DNA of 19,819 bases, from contig CAKQQG010000031.1 in NCBI GenBank assembly GCA_934270705.1, positions 1 to 19,819 on the forward strand. The letters are read 5' to 3'. Both the position numbers and the translations under genes were made by a program. This stretch comes from an uncultured Oxalobacter sp. GTDB taxonomy: Bacteria; Pseudomonadota; Gammaproteobacteria; Burkholderiales; Burkholderiaceae_D. This document shows, one piece after another, positions 14,701-19,819 of this stretch. The notes under the pieces are model-generated. The model saw only the letters and a program-made list of their open reading frames with translations, searched no databases and had not been told where the DNA came from. Within the stretch, counting starts at the first letter, position 1, and every line of letters starts with the position of its first letter.

Positions 14701-15120
14701 CGTACGGTAAACGCCATAGCGGTCGAACAGGGTGGCGATCCGGCAGGCCAGTTCGAAGCGCATGGCGTCGTCGCAGCGGTCGAGATAGGCAGACAGCCTC
14801 GGATGGGCGCGGACGAACGTGTCATCGCCGAGCACTCGCAAAATCCGCCATGACAGCACATCCGGCGAAAAAGGCGACTTGCCTTCCGATCCGGCGGCTT
14901 TCCCGACCAATTCCCAGAGCCATTGCGCCAGAAACGCAAACGAGACATTGGCGCAAACGCCGAACCGGTCGGCGATCGACAGCATCAGCCTGCGCTTGAT
15001 CGCCGCACTCGGCACGATGACCTGTAACGGCGTGAATACCGGAGCGGGGTGCGACGCCAGCTTGTCGCACAGCTTTTCCTGCAACACTTCAAAACGGTTG
15101 GACTGGTTCAGATACAGCAT
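11779..15120 (-). CDS. recC: Exodeoxyribonuclease V gamma subunit, RecC
   Basis: A 1113-residue RecC (E. coli: 1122), the subunit that splits the DNA strands, scans the 3' strand for Chi and holds the complex together. Like other RecC proteins it has a helicase-like fold without a Walker A motif. The N-terminus MLYLNQSNRFEVL matches the E. coli opening (MLRVYHSNRLDVL), so I start at the ATG at 15120; AAGG lies about 9 nt upstream. An in-frame extension to 15162 is possible but less likely. Recognisable blocks are FLAQWLWELVGKA (N-terminal), AIGLNDGAYPADNRPDEFDL (middle) and RYRPKTHWACLPWWIEH (C-terminal). A short AT-richer patch at about 12725-12790 encodes a Ser/Asp-rich segment, probably a surface loop. 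It is the first gene of the recC-recB-recD operon; no ptrA lies between recC and recB, unlike in E. coli. Confidence 0.95.
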   Translation of the reverse strand: MLYLNQSNRFEVLQEKLCDKLASHPAPVFTPLQVIVPSAAIKRRLMLSIADRFGVCANVSFAFLAQWLWELVGKAAGSEGKSPFSPDVLSWRILRVLGDDTFVRAHPRLSAYLDRCDDAMRFELACRIATLFDRYGVYRTQWLESWAKGEMADIGTQEAAAQADQAWQADLWARIVGETGTDESGTITALLAMLISGDEKVLGLLPERLHLFCEPTVAPPYIRILRELGRHTDIELYVMNPCREYWFDIVDERRMARLESRDQVQHHEILNPLLASWGKQCSASLGLMMSKLDALETEDSDFVNACRPDSDNPLLARIQDSMLDLQEWEDASQSAYGTDDSLEIHVAHSLTREIEILHDQLLRRFASDDAPSPSDMLVVTPDLDTAAPMIDAVFRHNGSGVQIPYVITGRRSNRLNPVARALLDILALASSRCTASAVMDVLMLPEVGATFGFDGDRTLLRRWLDDAGICWALDGEHKAAFDVPSDEKHTFRDGMHRLFLAYALPEGMQSPVAGRLPAGHGLGLESAGLGQLWRFIGAIDRLRHDLDEMKTPQGWQQCWLAILDTFVTVTPALLDSDREVRSRIADLCETMTFASDTFAFSHVIAMTALEKALEGAGQGSVPAGVVVFAPMHSLRNLPYDHIFAIGLNDGAYPADNRPDEFDLIALSPRSTDRTPRDTDKNVFLDLLLSARKSLYLSYTGKSIRDDSAKPPSILIDELLDVLSRALASSGKKDDIDAARKRLMTEHPLQPFSGRYFDGSSGVTLSSFRSDLCRALQNRYEKTIETERHADDSSSVLAIDEGDGDAPVREAGEPFFTGISAPDEAWREVLLHELIRFFSHPNRYLLRQRLDIRFPSPDEELPADEPLVPDRSASRMLADRILPMYLAGQSDEAIRRASVAGNEFPAGRIGSDCIEGELKAMSAFASTLSGDLAPEILPPVTRTLDFTIAEERWRLSGSLTDLRPNGLVRYRYRPKTHWACLPWWIEHLFLNACTPEVGTCLSVWHFTDKTLHIGPVKDAQALLSDLLKIYRRGLSQPLPFFPNTSWAFVESGGQMNKAREKWDTAYAGYEGESDDPYNRLAMRGNADPLAEEAFPDLARRVFGALVTYCKGENA

Positions 15121-15491
15121 GCCATCGCGCCTTGTCGGAAATGTTGGTGCCGCTTGCGGCACAGACCGTGACGCAAGCGGTACGACCGGCGAAATGCGTC
15201 ACACGAAACCATATCCCATTGTACAACCGGACGCAGGATGCCTATATACGGATTTCTCACACAAAAGGCATGGATACAACACCCGGCGGCAAGAGCCGTC
15301 CGCCGTCACGGCAAACCCCCGGACCGAAGGCAAACACAAGGCGTATGCCACTGAATGGCGAAAATATACGATAAAAACGCAAAAATATACCATTATGCTA
15401 TCCGTGCAAATGATAAGGTTACGCCATTTCCAATCGACGGCACGGCACACCCGCCATCAGGCCGTCAGTTCCGGGTCATTTCCGCAAGAAC
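15121..15491. other. Divergent intergenic region recC / AEC transporter
   Basis: 371 nt with no gene. The part next to recC is GC-rich and contains a TTGTACAA palindrome (15219-15226). The part next to the permease contains an AT-rich block (15361-15415) with the AraC-type direct repeat described separately. No firm promoter can be assigned to either gene. Confidence 0.5.
15361..15399 (+). promoter_or_regulatory. Candidate AraC-type operator of the AEC gene
   Basis: AAAATATAC occurs at 15361-15369 and 15382-15390, 21 bp apart, as expected for two AraC-type half-sites on one DNA face. The first copy is part of ATACGATAAAAACGC (15366-15380). This matches 18150-18164, between the second araC gene and the dehydrogenase, at 14 of 15 bases. 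TATGCT (15394-15399) could be the -10, placing the sites over a poor -35, where an activator would be needed. Confidence 0.45.
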
Positions 15492-16418
15492 ATGTTCGCC
15501 ATCGCCAATATCGTCCTGCCGGTTTTCGCGCTGATCGTCGCAGGCTACATCCTGCGCCGCCGCAACATATTGAGCCAGAACGCCAGTACCGAACTGAACC
15601 GCTATGTCGTCTGGCTCGCGTTGCCCGCCCTGATGATCGACGTCATGGTCAACAGCTCATGGTCGGAGCTTTACCAGCCCGAATTTTTCTATGCCTTCGA
15701 ACTGGGCGTTTTCATCATCTTTTTCGCCGTACTCGCGCTGCACTGGCTCAAAACGAAAAATCTGGTGACGGCAGCCATCGACGCGACATCCGCATCCTAC
15801 GCCAATACCGGATACATCGGCCTGCCGCTGTGCGCGCTGACCTTCGGCGCGGACAAGCTTGGCCCCGCCATGGTCGCCGCCATCCTGACCGTCTCGGCCA
15901 ACTTCGCCGTTTCCATCATCTTCATCGAAGCCGGTTCGCAAACGGGCAAAAGCCTGTTCGTCACCCTCAGAAACGTCGGCATTTCCCTGTGCAGGAATCC
16001 CCTGATCGTCGCGCCGGTACTGGCGGGGCTTTTCTGTGCCACCGGCCTGCAACTTCCCTACGGGGTCGCGCAATCCATCAAGCTTTTGGGCGCTTCCGCC
16101 AGCCCCTGCGCGCTGGTCGCAACAGGGCTGTTTCTGGCACAGCGTCAGGAAAGCTCCAGTCCGGCCGTCGCCATCTGGCTGGTCGCCCTCAAGCTCGTCG
16201 CCCAGCCGCTGATCGCCTGGTATTTCGCGTTTTGCGTATTCGACATGCCGCCGCTCTGGGCGCATTCCGCCGTCATCCTCTCGGCGCTGCCCACCGGCAC
16301 GGGGCCCTTCATGCTCGCCGAACTCTACGGCAGGGGCGGGGGTATCGCCTCACGGACGATCTTTCTCTCCACCGTGCTGGGTATCGTGACCCTGTCCGTC
16401 TGCCTGACGCTCCTTTAG
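15492..16418 (+). CDS. AEC (auxin efflux carrier) family permease
   Basis: A 308-residue inner-membrane protein with about ten hydrophobic segments, the size and pattern of the AEC family. Features are the opening MFAIANIVLPVFALIVAGYI, the block SYANTGYIGLPL (about 100-111), which is the conserved N-P/N-T-G-x-x-G-L-P-like region of the first half, and LSALPTGTGPFMLAELYG (about 260-277) in the second half. Bacterial members move small carboxylates such as malonate or export amino acids and similar compounds; the substrate cannot be read here. The ATG at 15492 has only AAGAA as a possible ribosome binding site. The gene is divergent from recC, and its last 69 nt overlap the 3' end of the convergent araC-type gene. 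The shared operator motif upstream suggests control by one or both AraC regulators. Confidence 0.85.
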   Translation: MFAIANIVLPVFALIVAGYILRRRNILSQNASTELNRYVVWLALPALMIDVMVNSSWSELYQPEFFYAFELGVFIIFFAVLALHWLKTKNLVTAAIDATSASYANTGYIGLPLCALTFGADKLGPAMVAAILTVSANFAVSIIFIEAGSQTGKSLFVTLRNVGISLCRNPLIVAPVLAGLFCATGLQLPYGVAQSIKLLGASASPCALVATGLFLAQRQESSSPAVAIWLVALKLVAQPLIAWYFAFCVFDMPPLWAHSAVILSALPTGTGPFMLAELYGRGGGIASRTIFLSTVLGIVTLSVCLTLL

Positions 16419-17240
16419 GCGTGCCAGATAGTCCTTGCGGAACTGCATCGGGGTTTTCCCGCTGTGGCGGCGAAAGGCACGGGTCAGGTGGCTGGCGTCC
16501 GCGAAACCGAACCGCCATGCGATTTCCTTGATGCTCACGGCGGTATCGACCAGCGCGTTTTCCACCGCCTGCATCCGGCAGCGGGCGATATAGCTGCCCA
16601 GATTTTCCTGAAAATGGCGGCGGAAATAGCGGCCCAGATAATGCCGCGAAAAGTGGAAAGTCCGGCAAAGCGCTTCGGTCCTGAGCATGTCGGGCTGGCC
16701 GATATGACGCTGGATATAGGGGAGAAGCCAGACGATCCGTTCCGAAGGGGGCGTACCCGCGGCCGGCAGGGCGGTCGCCGCCAGATTGCGTGCCGTCATC
16801 ATGAGCGCGGACGCCGCCCAGTGCATCAGCATGTCGTCGGCAAAAAGGCCGGGAGACGTTTTCTCGCGCCAGATCAACAGAAACAGCGTGCGGATACGCT
16901 TCGCGTCGTCAGGCACCAGCGCCACCGGTTTCGGCCCGCCCGGCAAGGCGAGAAACGGCTCGACGAGACGGCCGAGACAATCCGAGATGGCTTGCCGCGT
17001 GAAACGCAAAAAAACGAAGCGCGAGACCGAGGAAACGTCATAGCAATGCGTCGTCTCCGGCGGGATCAGGAACAGCGTGCCGGGGCGGTAGTCCACCTTT
17101 TCGCCGAACGCCGTCAGACACCCCGTTCCGGAAAGCACATACCCCAGCTCGAAAAAGGAATGCTGATGGATACCCGAGAGGAAAACCGTCCGCTCGGTCA
17201 CCAGAATTTCGAAGGGCTGATAGAGATTTTCCTTCCACAT
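16350..17240 (-). CDS. AraC-family transcriptional regulator (copy 1)
   Basis: A 296-residue regulator. The N-terminal cupin-like sensing domain covers about 10-100 (HQHSFFELGYVLSG at 25-38, YRPGTLFLIPPETTH at 51-65). The C-terminal double helix-turn-helix covers about 175-270, with first HTH LRTEALCRTFHFSRHYLG and second HTH with the family signature IAWRFGFADASHLTRAFRR (240-258) and TPMQFRK. By hand count it is about 60% identical to copy 2 (49/80 at the N-terminus, 56/90 at the C-terminus), without gaps up to residue 270. The 26 residues beyond are polar and lie antisense to the end of the AEC gene, so this may be a tail gained by loss of an earlier stop. There is no Shine-Dalgarno. TATGCT (17257-17252) lies 11 nt before the ATG, pointing to a leaderless or nearly leaderless mRNA. 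The ligand is unknown. Confidence 0.9.
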   Translation of the reverse strand: MWKENLYQPFEILVTERTVFLSGIHQHSFFELGYVLSGTGCLTAFGEKVDYRPGTLFLIPPETTHCYDVSSVSRFVFLRFTRQAISDCLGRLVEPFLALPGGPKPVALVPDDAKRIRTLFLLIWREKTSPGLFADDMLMHWAASALMMTARNLAATALPAAGTPPSERIVWLLPYIQRHIGQPDMLRTEALCRTFHFSRHYLGRYFRRHFQENLGSYIARCRMQAVENALVDTAVSIKEIAWRFGFADASHLTRAFRRHSGKTPMQFRKDYLARLKERQADGQGHDTQHGGEKDRP

Positions 17241-17251
17241 CGCGCCAATCT

Positions 17252-17257
17252 AGCATA
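17252..17257 (-). promoter_or_regulatory. Candidate -10 of araC copy 1
   Basis: TATGCT in the context TTTTTATGCT, 11 nt before the ATG, the same spacing as in copy 2. The plus-strand ATAAAAAC here also matches the core of the proposed AraC operator. The -35 (TGGATG at 17 bp) is weak. Confidence 0.4.
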
Positions 17258-17297
17258 AAAACAGTCGCACAGACCATCCATGCCGCGCGCGAAGCCT

Positions 17298-18140
17298 TCA
17301 CGCGGTTTCCCGCGCGCGTGCGGCACGACAGTCGAGGCGGAAACGGCGTGGCGTCTGTCCCGTCCGGCGACGGAAAAACCGTGTCAGATGACTGGCGTCG
17401 GTAAAACCGAATTGCCAGGCGATTTGCTTGATGCCGGAAGTGGAATGGGCCAGCGCGTTCTGGATGGCGCGTATCCGGCAGCGTGCGACGTAGTCGCCCA
17501 GATTTTCCTGATAGTGTCGCTTGAAATAACGTCCCAGATAATGACGCGAAAAGTCGAAAGCCGCCGCCAGCGCATCGGCCTTGAGCTTTTCCGGCTGGCG
17601 GATATGGCGCTGGATATAAGGCAACAGAAAAGCCAGCCGTTCCTGCGAGGGCATATCGGGCGTTACCTGTCCAAAACCGGCGCGGTTGCGGGCGACGATC
17701 AGCACGATGCCGACCGACCATTGCAACAGCAATTCGGACGAGGCGGGAGCGGGATGCGTCTTTTCCTGCCAGATCATCCTGAAAAGCGCCCGGATTTTGG
17801 CGGCGTCTTCCTCGCAGACAGACAGGGGGTCGGGTTCGGTCTGTATGGAAAAAAACGGTTCGGCCAGCGAAGCGGCATAGTCGGTGATGGCCTGCTCGGT
17901 GAAGCGCAAAAACACAAAGCGCGAAACATCGCCGATGACGAAACGGTGCGCCGTTTCCGGACGGATCAGAAACAGATCGCCCGCTTTGTACGCGACGGTT
18001 TTCCCGAAAGCCGAAAGCGATCCGTTTCCCGAAACGATATGGACCAGCTCGAAAAAAGAATGCCGGTGGACATCGACCGGAAAAACATCCCGTTCACGGA
18101 TCAGGATTTCAAACGGTTCGTAAAGGTTTTCTTGCCACAT
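17298..18140 (-). CDS. AraC-family transcriptional regulator (copy 2)
   Basis: A 280-residue regulator, paralogue of the gene downstream. The cupin-like N-terminal domain contains HRHSFFELVHIVSG (25-38) and YKAGDLFLIRPETAH (51-65). The double HTH includes LKADALAAAFDFSRHYLGRY and the signature IAWQFGFTDASHLTRFFRR (240-258). It lies 57 nt upstream of copy 1 on the same strand and divergent from the dehydrogenase, 93 nt away. There is no Shine-Dalgarno before the ATG at 18140; TATAGT (18157-18152) lies 11 nt upstream, as in copy 1. Its promoter overlaps the 15-bp motif shared with the AEC gene, which fits autoregulation plus control of the dehydrogenase and permease. Divergence of the sensing domains could give the two copies different ligands, but no ligand can be assigned. 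Confidence 0.9.
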   Translation of the reverse strand: MWQENLYEPFEILIRERDVFPVDVHRHSFFELVHIVSGNGSLSAFGKTVAYKAGDLFLIRPETAHRFVIGDVSRFVFLRFTEQAITDYAASLAEPFFSIQTEPDPLSVCEEDAAKIRALFRMIWQEKTHPAPASSELLLQWSVGIVLIVARNRAGFGQVTPDMPSQERLAFLLPYIQRHIRQPEKLKADALAAAFDFSRHYLGRYFKRHYQENLGDYVARCRIRAIQNALAHSTSGIKQIAWQFGFTDASHLTRFFRRRTGQTPRRFRLDCRAARARETA

Positions 18141-18149
18141 GGTGAAAAG

Positions 18150-18164
18150 ATACTATAAAAACGC
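18150..18164. promoter_or_regulatory. Candidate AraC operator and promoter of araC copy 2
   Basis: ATACTATAAAAACGC differs at one base from ATACGATAAAAACGC at 15366-15380 upstream of the AEC gene. A weaker match (10/15) lies at 17250-17264 before araC copy 1. Read on minus, the same bases supply the -10-like TATAGT of araC copy 2. It is about 70 nt upstream of the dehydrogenase start. Confidence 0.45.
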
Positions 18165-18233
18165 GAAGAATGGCCATTTTGCGGCGTGCCGGCATGTTAC
18201 CTTCACAGAAAATCGTTTGGACAGGAGAAGATC

Positions 18234-19175
18234 ATGAAACGGAAACGCTTGTCTTGCGGGATGGCAGGGTGGCTGTGGAAAACCCGGTTTCTGGCCATGG
18301 CGCTGACTTTGATGGCGACGGGAGGACAAATGGCGATGGCGCAGGACGGCCTGTCCCGTCAGGATGGTCAGGATGGCAAGCTGCAAGGGCGGATCGCGCT
18401 GGTGACCGGAGCCGGATCGGGCATGGGACGCGAAATCGCCCGTCTGTTCGCACGCGAAGGCGCGATCGTCCTGGCAGCCGATATCGACGGCGATGCGGCG
18501 GAAAAAACGGCACAGACCATCCGTGACGGAAAAGGGCGGGCACTGGCGGTGACGGCCGATGTCACACAGGAAACGGATGTCGCCAGAATGGTCGATACGG
18601 CGGTATCGACTTACGGACGTCTCGATATCGTCATCAACAATGCCGGTATTTTCGATATGCTGGTGCCGGCCGGCGAAGTGACGGACGCCTTGTGGGACAA
18701 GGTGATCGCCACCAATCTGACCGCGCCCATGCGCGTCATCCGCAAGGTGTTGCCCGTATTCGAAAAACAGAACGGCGGCGTGATCGTCAATACGGCATCC
18801 ATCGCCGGCCAGACCGGTGCACGCGGGGGCGGTGCGGCGTATGTCGCATCCAAGTATGGACTGATCGGTCTGACCAAAAACGTGGCGTTCAATTACAAGG
18901 ACAAAAACATCCGCTGCAATGCCGTGGCGCCGGGACGTGTGAAAACCGCCATCCGCGCCAACAGCGAAAAGCTCGCCGGAGCGCAAACCCTGCATGACGC
19001 GACCGTTTCGCGCTGGCACGACATCGAAGCGGCTGTGGCGGCAGGCTACGTCACCAATCAGCGCTTCGCGCAACCCGAGGAAATCGCCCGTGCCGTGCTG
19101 TTTCTCGCTTCTGACGACGCCTCGTTCGTGAACGGCGCCGTCCTGACGGTCGATGGTGCCTGGACAGCCTATTAG
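18234..19175 (+). CDS. Short-chain dehydrogenase/reductase with signal peptide
   Basis: A 313-residue classical SDR oxidoreductase. It has the Rossmann motif TGAGSGMG (58-65), NNAG (135-138), catalytic Ser189 (NTASIAG) and Y203-x3-K207 (YVASK), so it should be active with NAD(H) or NADP(H). D83, at the end of the second strand (AADID), favours NAD(H). The ATG at 18234 has a good GGAGAAG site and gives an unusual N-terminus: KRKR, a hydrophobic stretch (about 11-29) and AMA-Q at 34-37, as in a Sec signal peptide; there is no twin-arginine motif. A second in-frame ATG (18330, residue 33) is preceded by GGGAGG and would yield a 281-residue cytoplasmic SDR of normal length. The substrate is unknown; FabG-like and sugar-alcohol dehydrogenases look similar. 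It is followed 50 nt later by a DMT permease, probably one operon. Confidence 0.88.
   Translation: MKRKRLSCGMAGWLWKTRFLAMALTLMATGGQMAMAQDGLSRQDGQDGKLQGRIALVTGAGSGMGREIARLFAREGAIVLAADIDGDAAEKTAQTIRDGKGRALAVTADVTQETDVARMVDTAVSTYGRLDIVINNAGIFDMLVPAGEVTDALWDKVIATNLTAPMRVIRKVLPVFEKQNGGVIVNTASIAGQTGARGGGAAYVASKYGLIGLTKNVAFNYKDKNIRCNAVAPGRVKTAIRANSEKLAGAQTLHDATVSRWHDIEAAVAAGYVTNQRFAQPEEIARAVLFLASDDASFVNGAVLTVDGAWTAY
18321..18332 (+). promoter_or_regulatory. Internal ribosome binding site and start in the SDR gene
   Basis: GGAGG (18321-18325, with G also at 18320) lies 4 nt before an in-frame ATG (18330-18332). Initiation here would remove exactly the predicted signal peptide's charged and hydrophobic parts and leave MAMAQDG before the catalytic domain. 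Confidence 0.45.
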
Positions 19176-19225
19176 TGATATAGTCCGTATCGCTTTTGAA
19201 ACAGCGGACATCAGAAACGGAAATC

Positions 19226-19819
19226 ATGAACCTGGAAAAACTGGCCGGCCATGCCGCCATGTTCGGCGCCAATGCCATGTGGGGCGTCATGTCGCCTGTT
19301 TCCAAGATGGTCATGGCAGGCAGCATCATCTCCCCCATGGTCGTGACCGATTGCCGCGTGCTGGGCGCGGCCATCCTGTTCTGGGTCCTGTCGCTGTTCA
19401 TGAAAAAAGACCCGGTCGTCCCGAAAGACCTGCTGCTTTTGCTGCTCGCCTCGCAATGCGCCATCGTCTTCAACCAGGGATCGTTCGTCTTCGGCGTGAG
19501 CCTGACTTCGCCGATCGACGCCTCGATCATCACGACAAGCCTGCCGATTCTGACCCTGATCATTTCGGCCTTTTACCTCAAGGAACCGGTCACCGTCCGG
19601 AAAATCATCGGCATCGTCTTCGGTGCGACCGGCGCGCTGCTGCTGGTGCTCGGCGGCGCGAAGGGCGGCGGCAACGGCAGCAATATCTGGGGCGACTTGC
19701 TCATATTCGGGGCACAGCTGAGCTTTTCGATCTACCTCGTCTTTTTCCGGGGGCTGATTACGCGGTATTCCCCGGTGACCATCATGAAATGGATGTTCAC
19801 GGGTTCTTCGATCAGCCTT
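19226..19819 (+). CDS. EamA/DMT-superfamily permease, 5' part
   Basis: 198 codons are open to the end of the window, so the 3' part is missing. It encodes an inner-membrane permease of the drug/metabolite transporter superfamily. The N-terminal half has the usual pattern: a first helix with MFGANAMWGVMSPVSK (12-27), further helices at about 45-58, 69-85, 98-115 (containing PIDASIITTSLPILTLI) and 121-140, and the amphipathic linker FYLKEPVTVRKIIG where the first EamA repeat ends. The second repeat begins at about 150 (IWGDLLIFGAQLSFSIY). These proteins export or import amino acids, nucleosides or other metabolites; the substrate is not evident. The ATG at 19226 has only a weak GGAAA upstream. 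It follows the dehydrogenase by 50 nt with no terminator between them. Confidence 0.88.
   Translation, partial: MNLEKLAGHAAMFGANAMWGVMSPVSKMVMAGSIISPMVVTDCRVLGAAILFWVLSLFMKKDPVVPKDLLLLLLASQCAIVFNQGSFVFGVSLTSPIDASIITTSLPILTLIISAFYLKEPVTVRKIIGIVFGATGALLLVLGGAKGGGNGSNIWGDLLIFGAQLSFSIYLVFFRGLITRYSPVTIMKWMFTGSSISL

Noticed and set aside
14819..16531. A 570-codon open plus-strand frame spanning recC's 5' end, the intergenic region and the AEC gene
   Set aside because: It is antisense to recC and out of frame with the AEC gene, rich in Arg, His and Pro with no domain, and crosses a regulatory region. It is a by-product of GC-rich codon bias.

Overview
The window looks like chromosomal DNA of a betaproteobacterium, probably Burkholderiales and possibly Oxalobacteraceae; the genus is a guess. 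The reasons are a moderately high GC content, an L28 N-terminus of proteobacterial type, a lone hydroxysqualene synthase (HpnC), a complete recC-recB-recD cluster and class II tRNA-Leu / tRNA-Gly genes of proteobacterial type. I see no rRNA, CRISPR array, insertion sequence or phage structural gene.

Layout, left to right. Positions 1-56 hold the 5' end of rpmB (L28), minus strand. Positions 241-1059 hold hpnC (minus), preceded by a leader with a terminator-like hairpin. Positions 1372-2010 hold two small unknown genes (minus). Positions 2522-2917 encode a small acidic protein built from two near-identical 42-residue repeats (plus), followed by a terminator. Two divergent tRNA genes follow, Leu(UAG) on minus and Gly(CCC) on plus. 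Positions 3621-4001 have no gene but hold REP-like repeats, a well-formed sigma-54 promoter and, about 80 nt downstream, a strong plus-strand terminator; together these look like an undescribed small-RNA gene. A secreted single-HKD phospholipase D-like nuclease (4002-4532), a translationally coupled pair of unknown small genes (4880-5360) and an XRE regulator with its own promoter/operator (5576-6050) follow, all on minus.

Positions 6222-15120 are the recCBD operon (minus), three large genes joined by ATGA stop/start overlaps. They encode the helicase-nuclease that processes double-strand breaks for RecA-dependent repair. The RecB nuclease residues and the RecB and RecD ATPase motifs are intact.

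Positions 15121-19819 look like a small regulatory/transport island. It holds an AEC-family permease (plus), two tandem AraC-family paralogues about 60% identical (minus), a short-chain dehydrogenase with an apparent signal peptide and a second internal start (plus), and the start of an EamA/DMT permease (plus, runs off the end). A 15-bp motif upstream of the AEC gene recurs with 14/15 identity between the second AraC gene and the dehydrogenase. This suggests that the AraC proteins control the permease, the dehydrogenase and themselves.

Most novel candidates: the sigma-54-driven sRNA, the shared AraC operator with leaderless araC mRNAs, the dual-start dehydrogenase, the hpnC leader hairpin and the tandem-repeat protein.
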